Notes: a model not told the origin generated them from the sequence alone. A DNA stretch of 22,834 nt from Candidatus Falkowiibacteriota bacterium (GCA_003647675.1 QMNH01000001.1:1-22834), one strand, 5' to 3'; counted from the first letter of the stretch, positions 1 to 7,412 are shown. Made by a program: numbers and translations.

Positions 1-69
1 ATCATGATATAAACACACAACCGCCTCAATTACATCTGTAACATTCTTACCGCTAAACCTGAATTTCAT
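1..69 (-). CDS. partial hypothetical protein (N-terminus only)
   Basis: A reading frame starts at an ATG at 67-69 and stays open to the window edge, giving 23 residues that begin MKFRFSGKNVTDVIEAV. It overlaps the last 17 bases of the upstream gene (53-718), like many junctions in this window. An AAGGA sequence lies only about 2 bases before the ATG, a tight spacing for a ribosome binding site. The rest of the gene lies outside the window, so no function can be given. The alternative is that the frame is a chance opening. Confidence 0.5.
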   Translation of the reverse strand, partial: MKFRFSGKNVTDVIEAVVCLYHD

Positions 70-718
70 CTTCCTTAGACTCACTTTCTCCCTTGTCCGC
101 TGGGGTTGTGCTGACAGGTTTATTTTTCATCTTCTCTGTATCCGGTATAAACTTATTACACATAACGATATTATCAGTTCTCTCCTTACCTACACTCCTG
201 GACGTATCCTTGCCGTATAGTTGATCTGCGAAAGTCGCAGGGCATTCTTGTACCTCTAACTGACAATAGTCACAGGCGTGTATGTCCGGGTCCTCCAGTT
301 TATCGAGTCCCATTCTATAACGCAACATTTGGAATTCCCTTATCAATTCCTCTTTGTTAATCTCTTCGGTGATCTTGAACTGTTCTTCAACGAATTTACC
401 ACCTTTCGATTCTCTTGTCTGATAGAATATTCTATCAAAATTCAAATCTTTCACCTTTTTCGCCGCTTCCTTTAAAATCATATCGGCTGTGCTTTCCGCG
501 AAAGTACCGTCAGAAAACACCTTATGTGAGGGACATCTTAAATACAATTCAGAGGCTATCATAATACAAGCATTAATCCAATTATGTGCCGTCTGATTAC
601 TTTCTGTCAACCTGCGGGCTATTTCCCTTTTTCCAAGATTCAATAATCTTTTGTCAAGCTTGACCTTAGACATGTTCTGTTTTTCCGCTTCCTTCGTTTC
701 TTTTTTCTGTTCTGACAT
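53..718 (-). CDS. hypothetical protein with cysteine cluster and charged ends
   Basis: This encodes 221 residues from the ATG at 716-718, which is preceded by AAAGGG at good spacing. An in-frame ATG 15 bases upstream (733) has a poorer context. The first 15 residues are very Lys/Glu-rich and are followed by SKVKLDKRLL. The middle is mixed helix. A CDYCQLEVQECP stretch near residue 150 and a later Cys in VMCNKF could bind a metal ion. The C-terminus is acidic and low in complexity. It follows the small membrane-protein gene with no gap, the stop of that gene lying inside this ribosome binding region, so translation is probably coupled. I do not recognise the family. Confidence 0.8.
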   Translation of the reverse strand: MSEQKKETKEAEKQNMSKVKLDKRLLNLGKREIARRLTESNQTAHNWINACIMIASELYLRCPSHKVFSDGTFAESTADMILKEAAKKVKDLNFDRIFYQTRESKGGKFVEEQFKITEEINKEELIREFQMLRYRMGLDKLEDPDIHACDYCQLEVQECPATFADQLYGKDTSRSVGKERTDNIVMCNKFIPDTEKMKNKPVSTTPADKGESESKEDEIQV

Positions 719-719
719 T

Positions 720-842
720 TTATTCCCTTTCAAAAAATAGTTTTATAATTATTAATCCTATAAGAGCTATAACCCCGTTAAATACTATAAGGCAACTCCA
801 CGGCTCATCCATCAATAATAAATTCAAAGTGTGTAACATCAT
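720..842 (-). CDS. small single-pass membrane protein (40 aa)
   Basis: This small gene runs from an ATG at 840-842 to a TAA at 720-722. It encodes 40 residues: a short polar N-terminus, then one hydrophobic stretch (CLIVFNGVIALIGLIIIKLF, about residues 17-36), then a charged FERE end. GAGG lies just upstream of two consecutive ATGs, so the start could be either. It fills exactly the gap between the DUF4406-like gene (stop at 850) and the gene starting at 718. Fit to the gap, ribosome binding site and membrane helix together make it likely real. Small phage membrane proteins of this kind can be holin-like, superinfection-exclusion or host-modulating proteins; nothing here chooses between them. 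Confidence 0.7.
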   Translation of the reverse strand: MMLHTLNLLLMDEPWSCLIVFNGVIALIGLIIIKLFFERE

Positions 843-849
843 AACCTCA

Positions 850-1173
850 CTACGGATAACGTATATTAAGGAAATTATCCAAACCGTGACGTACAGTCAC
901 ACCTTTTTCATACGCGTATTTCACCTCTCTATCAGCGCCTAACGATTCCCCAGGCAATCTTAAAAGATAATCACAAAGAGTAATTAAATGGAAATCATGT
1001 TTCATCCAATCCTCGTATGGTCTTGGGTATATTAAGTGTTGGAAGTGCGTTAACAGGGGAAGGATAGGACAAAAGCCCGCAGTCATTAATTTATCTCCCG
1101 CGTCAATCTGTGCTCGTACATTTTCCGCCTGATTACCTATTGTATAGGGGCTGGCTACATACACAGTTTCCAT
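850..1173 (-). CDS. DUF4406 / nucleoside deoxyribosyltransferase-like protein
   Basis: This encodes 107 residues starting METVYVASPYT. It resembles the Rossmann-like DUF4406 and nucleoside 2-deoxyribosyltransferase superfamily. The N-terminal VYVASPYT strand and loop, the central CDYLLRLPGESLGADREVKY segment (Asp of strand four, then an S-GAD-E motif) and the closing GVTV strand match that fold. The family includes enzymes that exchange or cleave N-glycosidic bonds of deoxynucleosides, and DUF4406 proteins of unknown substrate are common in phages. The ATG has AGGAGG six bases upstream. A nucleotide-pool or base-modification role is inferred only. Confidence 0.75.
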   Translation of the reverse strand: METVYVASPYTIGNQAENVRAQIDAGDKLMTAGFCPILPLLTHFQHLIYPRPYEDWMKHDFHLITLCDYLLRLPGESLGADREVKYAYEKGVTVRHGLDNFLNIRYP

Positions 1174-1176
1174 TGC

Positions 1177-1377
1177 CTACCTCCTCCCGTCTTGTTCGCG
1201 TATAAAATCTTTTATTTCAACATTAGTCATTGAGGAAAAACACTCATCACATAAATTAACAGACTTATTAAGAGTACCGGTAAGATAAACAGGTATAACT
1301 TTCTTACTTACTTCACATTTAGTACATATATGTACAATTTCTATAGGTATGTTTATACACCGTTTCACCTCACACAC
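1177..1377 (-). CDS. small zinc-ribbon-like protein
   Basis: This encodes 66 residues from a GTG at 1375-1377, with GAGGGGG about seven bases upstream inside the end of the preceding gene. Two CxxC pairs (CTKC near residue 18 and CDEC near residue 43) are spaced like a zinc ribbon, with beta-rich sequence between them and a short charged helix after. It overlaps the 3' end of the clamp-like gene by 8 bases. Phages carry many such single-domain zinc proteins, some of which bind nucleic acid or host RNA polymerase. The function is not known here. Confidence 0.75.
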   Translation of the reverse strand: MCEVKRCINIPIEIVHICTKCEVSKKVIPVYLTGTLNKSVNLCDECFSSMTNVEIKDFIREQDGRR

Positions 1378-2185
1378 GATTACGCCCCCTCAGTTTTGAC
1401 TTTAGTTTGTTGACACCTTCTTTTCTTGCTGTTTCCTTTTGTAAACTCTTCTCTTTCAATGATAGATTAGTATTTAAAAGGGAAGGCACTACACCCACAG
1501 CTCTTTTCATTTTTTTAATTAATTTCCTCACTCCTGATAGTTTCCTCTCCCAGTCTTCCAGTTTAGGGAATCGACTTTCAACGCCTGAATAAGATTTCAT
1601 TACAGCTATAGCTTTCTGCTTTGTTTTCGGATTCTCACAACGAATAATTAAATCATTATCCTTTGTAAACTGTATAAACGCTGCGCTATTCTGTGCGGAA
1701 TCCGGGCATATTTTATCAAGAGTCTCTAATACTGATATAAACCTTCTTAAATTAATAGCGGTCTTAATTTCCGTAGGTTTAGAGAACGCCCTTTTAAATA
1801 CATCCTGGAAATTAGCGTACTCCCTATTGTAAGTTTTAATTCCTATCTTTTTCTCCCCTCCTGTTTTTCCCGTATGTAAAGAGAAACTTTTATCGGATAA
1901 ATCTACGTGCTCAGTTACTCCACTATATTTCGTATCTCTTGGGATGTTTTTCAACACCTCTTTAACTGTCTCACTTGAGATAGTCAAATCTTGAGGCAAA
2001 GGTGAATTCCTTATAATGACATGCTTTAACATGTTATCGTGTACTGGACCCACCGCTATGACCGCCATACCGTTAGTCCCGATAGTTAAACCTTCCTTAG
2101 TGAAGTGCACATTATCGAGAGCCGGTATGGATTTATCATTTTTCGTAAGATCTACAACCCACAAATTTTGTTTGGAAAATATCAT
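1370..2185 (-). CDS. possible sliding-clamp-like protein
   Basis: This encodes 271 residues. The pattern hints at a beta-clamp (DnaN-like) fold. An early FTKEGLTIGTNGMAVIAV strand pair resembles the clamp motif in which a strand is followed by a TDG-type turn. A later INLRRFISVLETLDKI helix followed by FIQFTKDNDLIIRC strands resembles the second clamp domain. The last 60 residues are strongly basic (RKLIKKMKRAV, then several KxK clusters) and are not part of a normal clamp. The ATG overlaps the previous stop as ATGA, so translation is probably coupled. If it is a clamp, its partner would be the family A polymerase at 8503-10389. The call rests on weak similarity seen by eye. Confidence 0.4.
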   Translation of the reverse strand: MIFSKQNLWVVDLTKNDKSIPALDNVHFTKEGLTIGTNGMAVIAVGPVHDNMLKHVIIRNSPLPQDLTISSETVKEVLKNIPRDTKYSGVTEHVDLSDKSFSLHTGKTGGEKKIGIKTYNREYANFQDVFKRAFSKPTEIKTAINLRRFISVLETLDKICPDSAQNSAAFIQFTKDNDLIIRCENPKTKQKAIAVMKSYSGVESRFPKLEDWERKLSGVRKLIKKMKRAVGVVPSLLNTNLSLKEKSLQKETARKEGVNKLKSKLRGRNRV

Positions 2186-2520
2186 AAATTAATCACCCCG
2201 CTTACTCCTTCACGCTCTTTTATCGTATTGTCAATATCATTTAATATAGTATCACTTTCGAGAAAGCTTTCAAAAACACCCTCAACGTTAGATTCATAAC
2301 TATCTAATAATACCTCAACACTGTCAATCATATCGGATAACATCAAATTAACCTCCTCCTCATCAGACTTGCCGTCTATATCTAAACGGTAACACATAGC
2401 ATCTTCAAGATCTCTTCGTATATCTTTAATCAAAGCCTCTTTAAATCGTTCCTGCGCTATACGTGCGGAATCCATAGCCTGGTCAATACTTACCATCTTA
2501 CCTTCGTAATGTGGGTTCAA
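2182..2520 (-). CDS. acidic hypothetical protein
   Basis: This encodes 112 residues, mostly helical and very acidic in the second half, with several Glu/Asp runs. The chosen start is a TTG at 2518-2520, because GAGGT lies seven bases upstream and overlaps the stop of the preceding gene. An ATG eight codons later (2494-2496) with AAGG before it is an alternative. The stop overlaps the next gene's ATG. No motif points to a function. Small acidic phage proteins sometimes mimic DNA or inhibit host factors, but that is not shown here. Confidence 0.75.
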   Translation of the reverse strand: MNPHYEGKMVSIDQAMDSARIAQERFKEALIKDIRRDLEDAMCYRLDIDGKSDEEEVNLMLSDMIDSVEVLLDSYESNVEGVFESFLESDTILNDIDNTIKEREGVSGVINL

Positions 2521-2525
2521 AATAA

Positions 2526-2807
2526 TTACCTCATTATCCTTTGTAAAGAATCGGTTAATTGTAAAGTATAAACATTCTGTAATTCAATAATCGCCTTAGA
2601 ATAACATGATACGTTTAAATCAAAAACGTATCTGAATTTATTAGATTGTATCTGCAATCTCTCCACAGTATTAACATCTAATTTAAAGATATGCTCTACT
2701 ATCTGGACCACAGTACTTTCAAATTTATTATTCCCTCCAATCTGTACCTTACCTTTTCTGTAGAAAAGACCGATTGTCGCTCCGTCCGCATAAACTATAT
2801 ATTTCAA
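2526..2807 (-). CDS. hypothetical protein, first gene of the left operon
   Basis: This encodes 93 residues starting from a TTG at 2805-2807 with a strong GGAGGG four bases upstream. The sequence alternates short beta strands (KYIVYADG, KGKVQIGG, FRYVFDLNV) with one helix, suggesting a small alpha/beta fold. I do not recognise the family. It is the first gene after the long intergenic region at 2808-3132, and a predicted promoter ends about 40 bases upstream. Confidence 0.75.
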   Translation of the reverse strand: MKYIVYADGATIGLFYRKGKVQIGGNNKFESTVVQIVEHIFKLDVNTVERLQIQSNKFRYVFDLNVSCYSKAIIELQNVYTLQLTDSLQRIMR

Positions 2808-2847
2808 AAAACCCTCCAGTATTAAAATAAAACAACTTATTACTGAT

Positions 2848-2877
2848 AATATACTATAATTAACATAATAAACGCAA
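2848..2877 (-). promoter_or_regulatory. predicted sigma70-type promoter for the left operon
   Basis: On the minus strand TTGCGT (2872-2877) and TATATT (2848-2853) are 18 bases apart, about 40 bases before the TTG start at 2807. The -35-like word and the bases after it (TTGCGTTTATT) recur at the two other predicted promoters of this window. Region 2808-2900 has no gene; its remainder is AT-rich spacer. Confidence 0.5.
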
Positions 2878-2900
2878 GAAAAGAATATAAAAAAAGTATG

Positions 2901-3122
2901 ATTATGCTACATCGCGCATGGGGTATACATATCCGTATTCTCTAATATGTTCAATTCTTATCTTATTCTCTCTATTTTAGGTATTAGAATAAACTACTTT
3001 GAAAATACAGGTTTTACCTTGTAACACCTTAATATTACTATATATATATTATTATTTGTAAATTTTTATTATTAGTATAGTAGTGTGTATACCTGTATAC
3101 CCCATGCGCGATGTAGCATAAT
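2901..3122. repeat. palindrome-bounded intergenic element, copy 1
   Basis: Two perfect 29-base inverted arms (2901-2929 and 3094-3122) enclose a 164-base, very AT-rich spacer. Each arm holds GCGCATGGGG followed by TATACA, and a further GTATAC sits at 3087-3092. Bases 3041-3080 are identical, in reverse complement, to 19035-19074 in copy 2, and the 12 bases at 3004-3015 match 19100-19111 at the same 25-base offset. I see no convincing open reading frame or target-site duplication. The element fills most of the gap between the methyltransferase gene and the promoter at 2848-2877. Confidence 0.9.
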
Positions 3123-3132
3123 TATTACTATT

Positions 3133-4470
3133 TTATTGCGTTCTCTTCATCCTTTTAATTTTACGAGCCGTTGACGCTGGAGAAAGACGAGTGATTTTCA
3201 CAGGTTCACCTACTGCTTTCGTATATCTCTCCAGCATCATATCGCAACATACCGGATCATTGTCTATCATAATACCCTTCCTCCCGTTTACTACACAAGA
3301 TAAAAGTGTAGTACCCGTACCAGCGAACGGGTCCAAGACATAACTATTGACGCGGGAAAAGTTACTTATAAAATAATCAGGAAGCTCTATCTTAAAAGCT
3401 GCTTTGTGGTACTTCTTATATTCATCCGTGTTCGTAAATTTCATGGATAATACGTTATCAATAGTACCTCTAAAATCTTTAGTACCTATAATCCGTTTAG
3501 AGCCGTCAGCGCTGAATATAAAAATAAATTCAAATCGGCTATTCAGGATATTACCCCACATAGCTGGCTGAGCGTGTACTTTATCCCAGATAATTATATC
3601 ATTCATTTTCTCCCTAAAATCATTCATGTACTCTATCAACGGTAATTTATTACCGCTAAGATATTGCACATTTACAAACGAGAATTCACAATATTTAATA
3701 GCTTGCTCAGTGAAACGAGTTAAATATTTCAAATACTCAGTATCCGTAAAGTTATCATGATTTGAGATATATTTCTTTTTTCTTACCGGGTCGTTAAAAT
3801 TATGTTTAGTATTATACTGCGGTGACGTAAAACAGATATCAGGTCTTTTCCCAGCGAGTAGGGTCGTATACGTTTCAGGCTTCGTGGAGTCCATACAAGC
3901 TATGATATGTTTATCATTCAAAAGGAGAATATCGCCAAATTTGAATACTTTCTCACCTGTAAACTTGACCGGGTCAGTGTTTACACTCAGTTTCTTTTCT
4001 TTGAATATCGCAAGCCCTTCTATGTCCTTACTGTCGAAACCGTGCGCTGGGGAAACGTCTGTAAAGATTTCACCGGCTTCCATAAGCTTAGATAAACAGG
4101 CGTTATCCCATTCCGCAAGCTCACTTGCTTTATTATCAGATAGTACGAAATCCCATTCTTTACTCTTTTCATTCCAGTTAGAACGTACAACGGGAATGTA
4201 TTTCATTCCTAAAATCTTAGCTGCTTTATATGCTGTATTGCCCGCTTTGATTTCGTTCTCCATATTTAATACTATAGGTTTACGGAAACCGTTCTCGCGT
4301 ATGTAAACTGAAAGCTTTCTCGCGGCCGGGTCATTTTTCCTTGGGTTGTTTTCTAACAGTTTACATCTGTCAACGGATACGGCTAATGTCCTTAAATCTC
4401 CTTCAGGTATGTAAGCGTAATTTCCGGTTGTCGGGTAATCTGCTCTACTCTTCTTCACTTTCTTTATCAT
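3133..4470 (-). CDS. ParB-like domain fused to DNA methyltransferase
   Basis: This encodes 445 residues with two domains. Residues about 24-95 look like a ParB/sulfiredoxin-type N-terminal domain (NNPRKN at 41-46, ENGFRKPIVL at 59-68, AGNTAYKAAKILGM at 76-89). Residues about 175-420 are a beta-class N4/N6 amino-methyltransferase with catalytic TSPQY at 215-219 and the S-adenosylmethionine loop DPFAGTGTT at 380-388. It would methylate adenine or cytosine amino groups in DNA; the target site cannot be read. The N-terminus (MIKKVKKSR) and C-terminus (ARKIKRMKRTQ) are basic. The ATG has GGAG seven bases upstream within the overlapping previous gene. It is the last gene of the DNA-metabolism block. 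No restriction partner is nearby, so self-protection or regulation is more likely than a restriction system. Confidence 0.9.
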   Translation of the reverse strand: MIKKVKKSRADYPTTGNYAYIPEGDLRTLAVSVDRCKLLENNPRKNDPAARKLSVYIRENGFRKPIVLNMENEIKAGNTAYKAAKILGMKYIPVVRSNWNEKSKEWDFVLSDNKASELAEWDNACLSKLMEAGEIFTDVSPAHGFDSKDIEGLAIFKEKKLSVNTDPVKFTGEKVFKFGDILLLNDKHIIACMDSTKPETYTTLLAGKRPDICFTSPQYNTKHNFNDPVRKKKYISNHDNFTDTEYLKYLTRFTEQAIKYCEFSFVNVQYLSGNKLPLIEYMNDFREKMNDIIIWDKVHAQPAMWGNILNSRFEFIFIFSADGSKRIIGTKDFRGTIDNVLSMKFTNTDEYKKYHKAAFKIELPDYFISNFSRVNSYVLDPFAGTGTTLLSCVVNGRKGIMIDNDPVCCDMMLERYTKAVGEPVKITRLSPASTARKIKRMKRTQ

Positions 4471-4750
4471 TCTTTTTCTCCATCTTAGGTAAGTTATTTA
4501 ATAAGTTTTCTATTTCGTCACCAATTTCAGGTTGATATCTGCGGTACTCTAATTTAATTAAATCAAGTGTCTTAGGTATAACCGTAAATTCCTGCATAGC
4601 ACTATCCATATTCTCTCTAACTTTTATTTTAACGGGCGTGCTCTTACCTTTATCTTTTAAGCCTGATAAGGTACATACTAAATCCAATTCTTGTTTGTAG
4701 CTCGACATATCGAACATCATACATTTATCTTTAGTTATTAAAGTTATCAT
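4445..4750 (-). CDS. hypothetical protein with acidic tail
   Basis: This encodes 101 residues. The first 30 are beta-like (ITLITKDKCMMFDMSS), the middle has KSTPVKIKVREN, and the C-terminal 25 residues are a charged helix ending ESEEE. GAGGT lies six bases before the ATG, and the stretch between contains the recurring TTTACAA word directly abutting the start. It sits between the primase-ATPase and methyltransferase genes and overlaps both. I do not recognise it. A small accessory factor for one of these neighbours is plausible but unproven. Confidence 0.75.
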   Translation of the reverse strand: MITLITKDKCMMFDMSSYKQELDLVCTLSGLKDKGKSTPVKIKVRENMDSAMQEFTVIPKTLDLIKLEYRRYQPEIGDEIENLLNNLPKMEKKNDKESEEE

Positions 4751-6786
4751 TTGTAAACCTCACTTCCTTGTATGATTTTTAGAAAGTCTTCTCTGAATAC
4801 GTAATCTGTTTTCATATCTTTTTTTCTACGTTCGAAAACTTCCAACATGTAAAGAGACTTCAAGACCATATCACACACAGGCTCGGGTAATTTTATAAAG
4901 CTCGATACCTGTTTAGGTGTGTATGATGCATCATAAGATTTCCCGTAACAAGTTGACAGAGTATCGTTCAACCTTCCCGGTATAGTTCCTCGGGCGAGTT
5001 CTCTAATAATAGAGAATTCCGACTCTGTAGCTACGGTTATCCGTCTAAACATGCAGATACCTTTTAGAAGTTTCGTAAACTGCTTTACGATACGAGTACC
5101 AATTTCTCGAATAGGTTTATATAGAATCTCTTTTGAGAATTTATCTCGTTCAATTGACCCCCTCATATACGAAACAAACATAGCCAGGTAGAACATTTTC
5201 GTCTCTATCTCTTTGGGTATTGTCACATTATCAGGGTAATCATAATTCAGGCACTCATTAGCCATAGCCTGTAAATCCCCTCTCATGTTATTCTCTTTTG
5301 TCGTATTGCTGGCAGCTCTCATAATATATTGAAGCTCCTCTTCCATAGTGTTAGGTAGTTTCAAAGAGTACCTCAGAAAACGCTCTCCTAAACTGGATTC
5401 ATTCTCTAAAGTATATTCAATAGCAGGTGTTACCCCAGCGATGAAACCGAATTTACTGTTGTATTCCCTTTGCACGTTCCCGAATCTATGTTTATATACG
5501 CCGTCGTATATCGTCCGTAAAGCTCCAAAAATTGCCTCTCTGGCTTCTATCCTTGACTTAAGGATAGTAGTGAAATCTTTAGTAACTAAAACTTTGCCGT
5601 TAAGCGCTGGAAGGAGGGATTGGTCGACACCTCCGGCCGTGTACCCACTCACTAAACCCGCCATAGATAGATTATCCTCAGTATGTATATTCTTGGCTGC
5701 GGAAATACTCATTAATAATTCTGATTTGGTGAAACCCGAAGGGGCAACGAGAAAACTCCAAATAGGATCCCCTGACAAATGCAGATTGGAAATAATAGTA
5801 CCGTATAAAAAATCTATTACGTCGGTCTTGGGTAAGTGTAGATGTTCTTGATACGCTTTGTAAACATCTTGAGAGGTTAAGCCTTTACCGTCATAGCTTT
5901 CAGGTTCATTTATATTAATATCCGATTCATCGAAATCTTGCGGGTACTCTTTCAACATTTCAATAATTAAGCGGAAAGCTTCCCCAGCGTCAAGCTTACA
6001 TAATTTATAAAGATCCCTTAAATCAAATCTGTTCTCCGTTCCTTCAGGCCAATTAACAAAGAGTAATTCCCTCACTAATTGTTTAAGGAAGTTGAAAACT
6101 TTTAAAGCGCCTTTTTGTCCAGGCTTATCATTATCATAAATAACATTCACTTTTTTACCTTTGAACAAAGCCAACCAGTCAGCTTTAAAAGTACCCGCCC
6201 CAGGTACAGATAATACGATATCGTCGAAACAGCCGACAGCCCGTAATATCTCATACATAGCCATGGCGTCCCATTCGCCTTCGCAAAGCCAGACAGTACC
6301 TTTACAATTAGGAAGCGCGGGCCAATTTAACAAACCGGAATTACAACCCGCCGTAGACATGACTTTTTTCCCGTCGTATATCCTCACGTCTTGTAGTTTA
6401 TCGCCTGACGCGGTATACACTGGGATGCAATATCTTTGTGTTTTTGGGTTCCAACCCATTTTAAAAGCTTTTAACGTGGATAATTTCAAGCTTCTATTTT
6501 TGGCTAAACTTATCGCTGCGCCGCCTTTGAAATTTTCAGCACATAAATCCACTATCTGTCGTAAAAACATTTGATAACCGCCTTCACGGCCGCACGACTT
6601 ACAGTCCCATCCTTTATCTTTACTTTTGGTATTAACGTAAAAAGTGTAATCGTTCTTATGCTCCTTATGTCCGCAGAAAGGACACACGCCTATAATATGC
6701 TCCCCCGTTTCTTGTACAGGCTCGAAACCGTGCATAACATAAGCTTTACAGGCCGGGTGTTTCCTCAGTTCTTGTACGTTGTCCAT
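4747..6786 (-). CDS. DNA primase (zinc finger + Toprim) fused to P-loop ATPase
   Basis: This encodes 679 residues. A zinc-finger module comes first (CPFC at 35-38 and CKSC at 62-65), as in bacterial and T7-type primases. A Toprim catalytic domain follows (WLCEGEWDA with Glu169, then VIYDNDKPG with Asp218 and Asp220). The C-terminal half is an ATPase with a P-loop at about 348-356 (APSGFTKSE) and a Walker B-like strand at 399-405 (VLVTKDF). It should make primers at the fork and probably unwind or load. The P-loop does not look like the RecA-type helicase of T7 gp4; it is closer to AAA+-type modules of plasmid and phage primase-helicases. The start is set by GGAGG six bases before the ATG. Confidence 0.88.
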   Translation of the reverse strand: MDNVQELRKHPACKAYVMHGFEPVQETGEHIIGVCPFCGHKEHKNDYTFYVNTKSKDKGWDCKSCGREGGYQMFLRQIVDLCAENFKGGAAISLAKNRSLKLSTLKAFKMGWNPKTQRYCIPVYTASGDKLQDVRIYDGKKVMSTAGCNSGLLNWPALPNCKGTVWLCEGEWDAMAMYEILRAVGCFDDIVLSVPGAGTFKADWLALFKGKKVNVIYDNDKPGQKGALKVFNFLKQLVRELLFVNWPEGTENRFDLRDLYKLCKLDAGEAFRLIIEMLKEYPQDFDESDININEPESYDGKGLTSQDVYKAYQEHLHLPKTDVIDFLYGTIISNLHLSGDPIWSFLVAPSGFTKSELLMSISAAKNIHTEDNLSMAGLVSGYTAGGVDQSLLPALNGKVLVTKDFTTILKSRIEAREAIFGALRTIYDGVYKHRFGNVQREYNSKFGFIAGVTPAIEYTLENESSLGERFLRYSLKLPNTMEEELQYIMRAASNTTKENNMRGDLQAMANECLNYDYPDNVTIPKEIETKMFYLAMFVSYMRGSIERDKFSKEILYKPIREIGTRIVKQFTKLLKGICMFRRITVATESEFSIIRELARGTIPGRLNDTLSTCYGKSYDASYTPKQVSSFIKLPEPVCDMVLKSLYMLEVFERRKKDMKTDYVFREDFLKIIQGSEVYK

Positions 6787-6961
6787 TTACCGCCTCCAAA
6801 AGCTTATCCTCTAAAGTTAAAATTTTAGTTTGTTGGTTCTGAATGAGTAGTACCAGCTCTGACAGTTCTCTCCTTGTCAAATATCCATTCTCTCCAGTCA
6901 AGGGTAACCCTGCGCTTACTTTTAACTGCTTTAATAGCTCCGGTCGTTTGGGTCTTTGCAT
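6746..6961 (-). CDS. possible overlapping coiled-coil protein in +1 frame
   Basis: This frame encodes 71 residues from an ATG at 6959-6961. It overlaps the end of the preceding gene (6825-7187) by 137 bases in the +1 frame, and the start of the primase gene by 41 bases. Residues 28-57 (LTRRELSELVLLIQNQQTKI and onward) have a heptad pattern of hydrophobic residues, as in a coiled coil. There is no good ribosome binding site. The frame is open upstream of the ATG for about 17 codons, so it could be reached by a +1 frameshift from the preceding gene. It may instead be a shadow; the protein-like composition favours a real product. Confidence 0.5.
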   Translation of the reverse strand: MQRPKRPELLKQLKVSAGLPLTGENGYLTRRELSELVLLIQNQQTKILTLEDKLLEAVNGQRTRTEETPGL

Positions 6962-7187
6962 TTTTATCGGCTTTCTTTGATAGTAATATTTTTGAGTATA
7001 AATCTTGATCTATTTTAAAAGCGGAAAAAGTATATTTTTCCTCTATATATTTCACATTACTTACAGCATTTCTGAAGAGGTATCTTAATTTAATATCCGT
7101 AATACCGTAACCGCTTTGATGGAGCATGGCGCGTAATACGAATTCTCTTTTGTTAAGTTCCTTAACTGTGTGTTTTATCGGTCCCAT
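6825..7187 (-). CDS. hypothetical protein
   Basis: This encodes 120 residues from the ATG at 7185-7187 (MGPIKHTVKEL), which has AAGGA six bases upstream. An in-frame ATG at 7220 lacks such a site. The first 75 residues look like a mixed helical domain (ELNKREFVLRAMLHQSGYG and onward). The rest contains a basic KAVKSKRR segment and then a sequence that overlaps the 6746-6961 frame and reads less like a folded protein. I do not recognise the family. It lies between the J-domain and primase genes. Confidence 0.65.
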   Translation of the reverse strand: MGPIKHTVKELNKREFVLRAMLHQSGYGITDIKLRYLFRNAVSNVKYIEEKYTFSAFKIDQDLYSKILLSKKADKNAKTQTTGAIKAVKSKRRVTLDWREWIFDKERTVRAGTTHSEPTN

Positions 7188-7360
7188 AAAAAGTCCTTTT
7201 CTGACATGAGTAATTCCCATTCTTTTTTACCGTATGTCTTTACGCCGGGGGAATGCGCGTTTATATCTTTTAAACTTGCCGCTCTTAACCTGGCTTTTAA
7301 AGCACTGATCTTTACTTTATTAACCCTCTCCCCTCGTTTCACTTTTCTTATCTTACGCAT
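7175..7360 (-). CDS. small highly basic protein
   Basis: This encodes 61 residues from the ATG at 7358-7360 with GGAAG about nine bases upstream. A TTG at 7406-7408 would add 16 residues but has only a weak site. The N-terminus MRKIRKVKRGERVNKVK closely resembles segments in the J-domain protein and in the zinc-ribbon protein at 13777-13980. The remaining part (ISALKARLRAASLKD, then KTYGKKEWELL) is basic and helical. It may bind nucleic acid. Its stop overlaps the next gene's start by 13 bases. Confidence 0.65.
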   Translation of the reverse strand: MRKIRKVKRGERVNKVKISALKARLRAASLKDINAHSPGVKTYGKKEWELLMSEKDFLWDR

Positions 7361-7412
7361 TCTAAGTATCTTCCAACCTTTTAAAATTTTCAATGATGTA
7401 TTATTCAATAAA

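Noticed and set aside
2901..3122. Miniature inverted-repeat transposon
   Set aside because: Long terminal inverted repeats fit, but I see no flanking target duplication, and both copies sit at operon boundaries next to promoters. A control element is more likely, though a mobile origin is not excluded.
3884..4306. 140-codon plus-strand frame opposite the methyltransferase
   Set aside because: It is antisense to the ParB-like/methyltransferase region, whose motifs are intact on the minus strand.
4749..4757. TTTACA as a plain -35 promoter element at every occurrence
   Set aside because: At several sites it abuts or overlaps the ATG and no -10 sequence lies at the right distance, so a standard promoter reading fails there.
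5348..5851. 167-codon plus-strand open frame
   Set aside because: It lies entirely opposite the primase-ATPase coding sequence, has no ribosome site and no protein motif; it is an antisense shadow.
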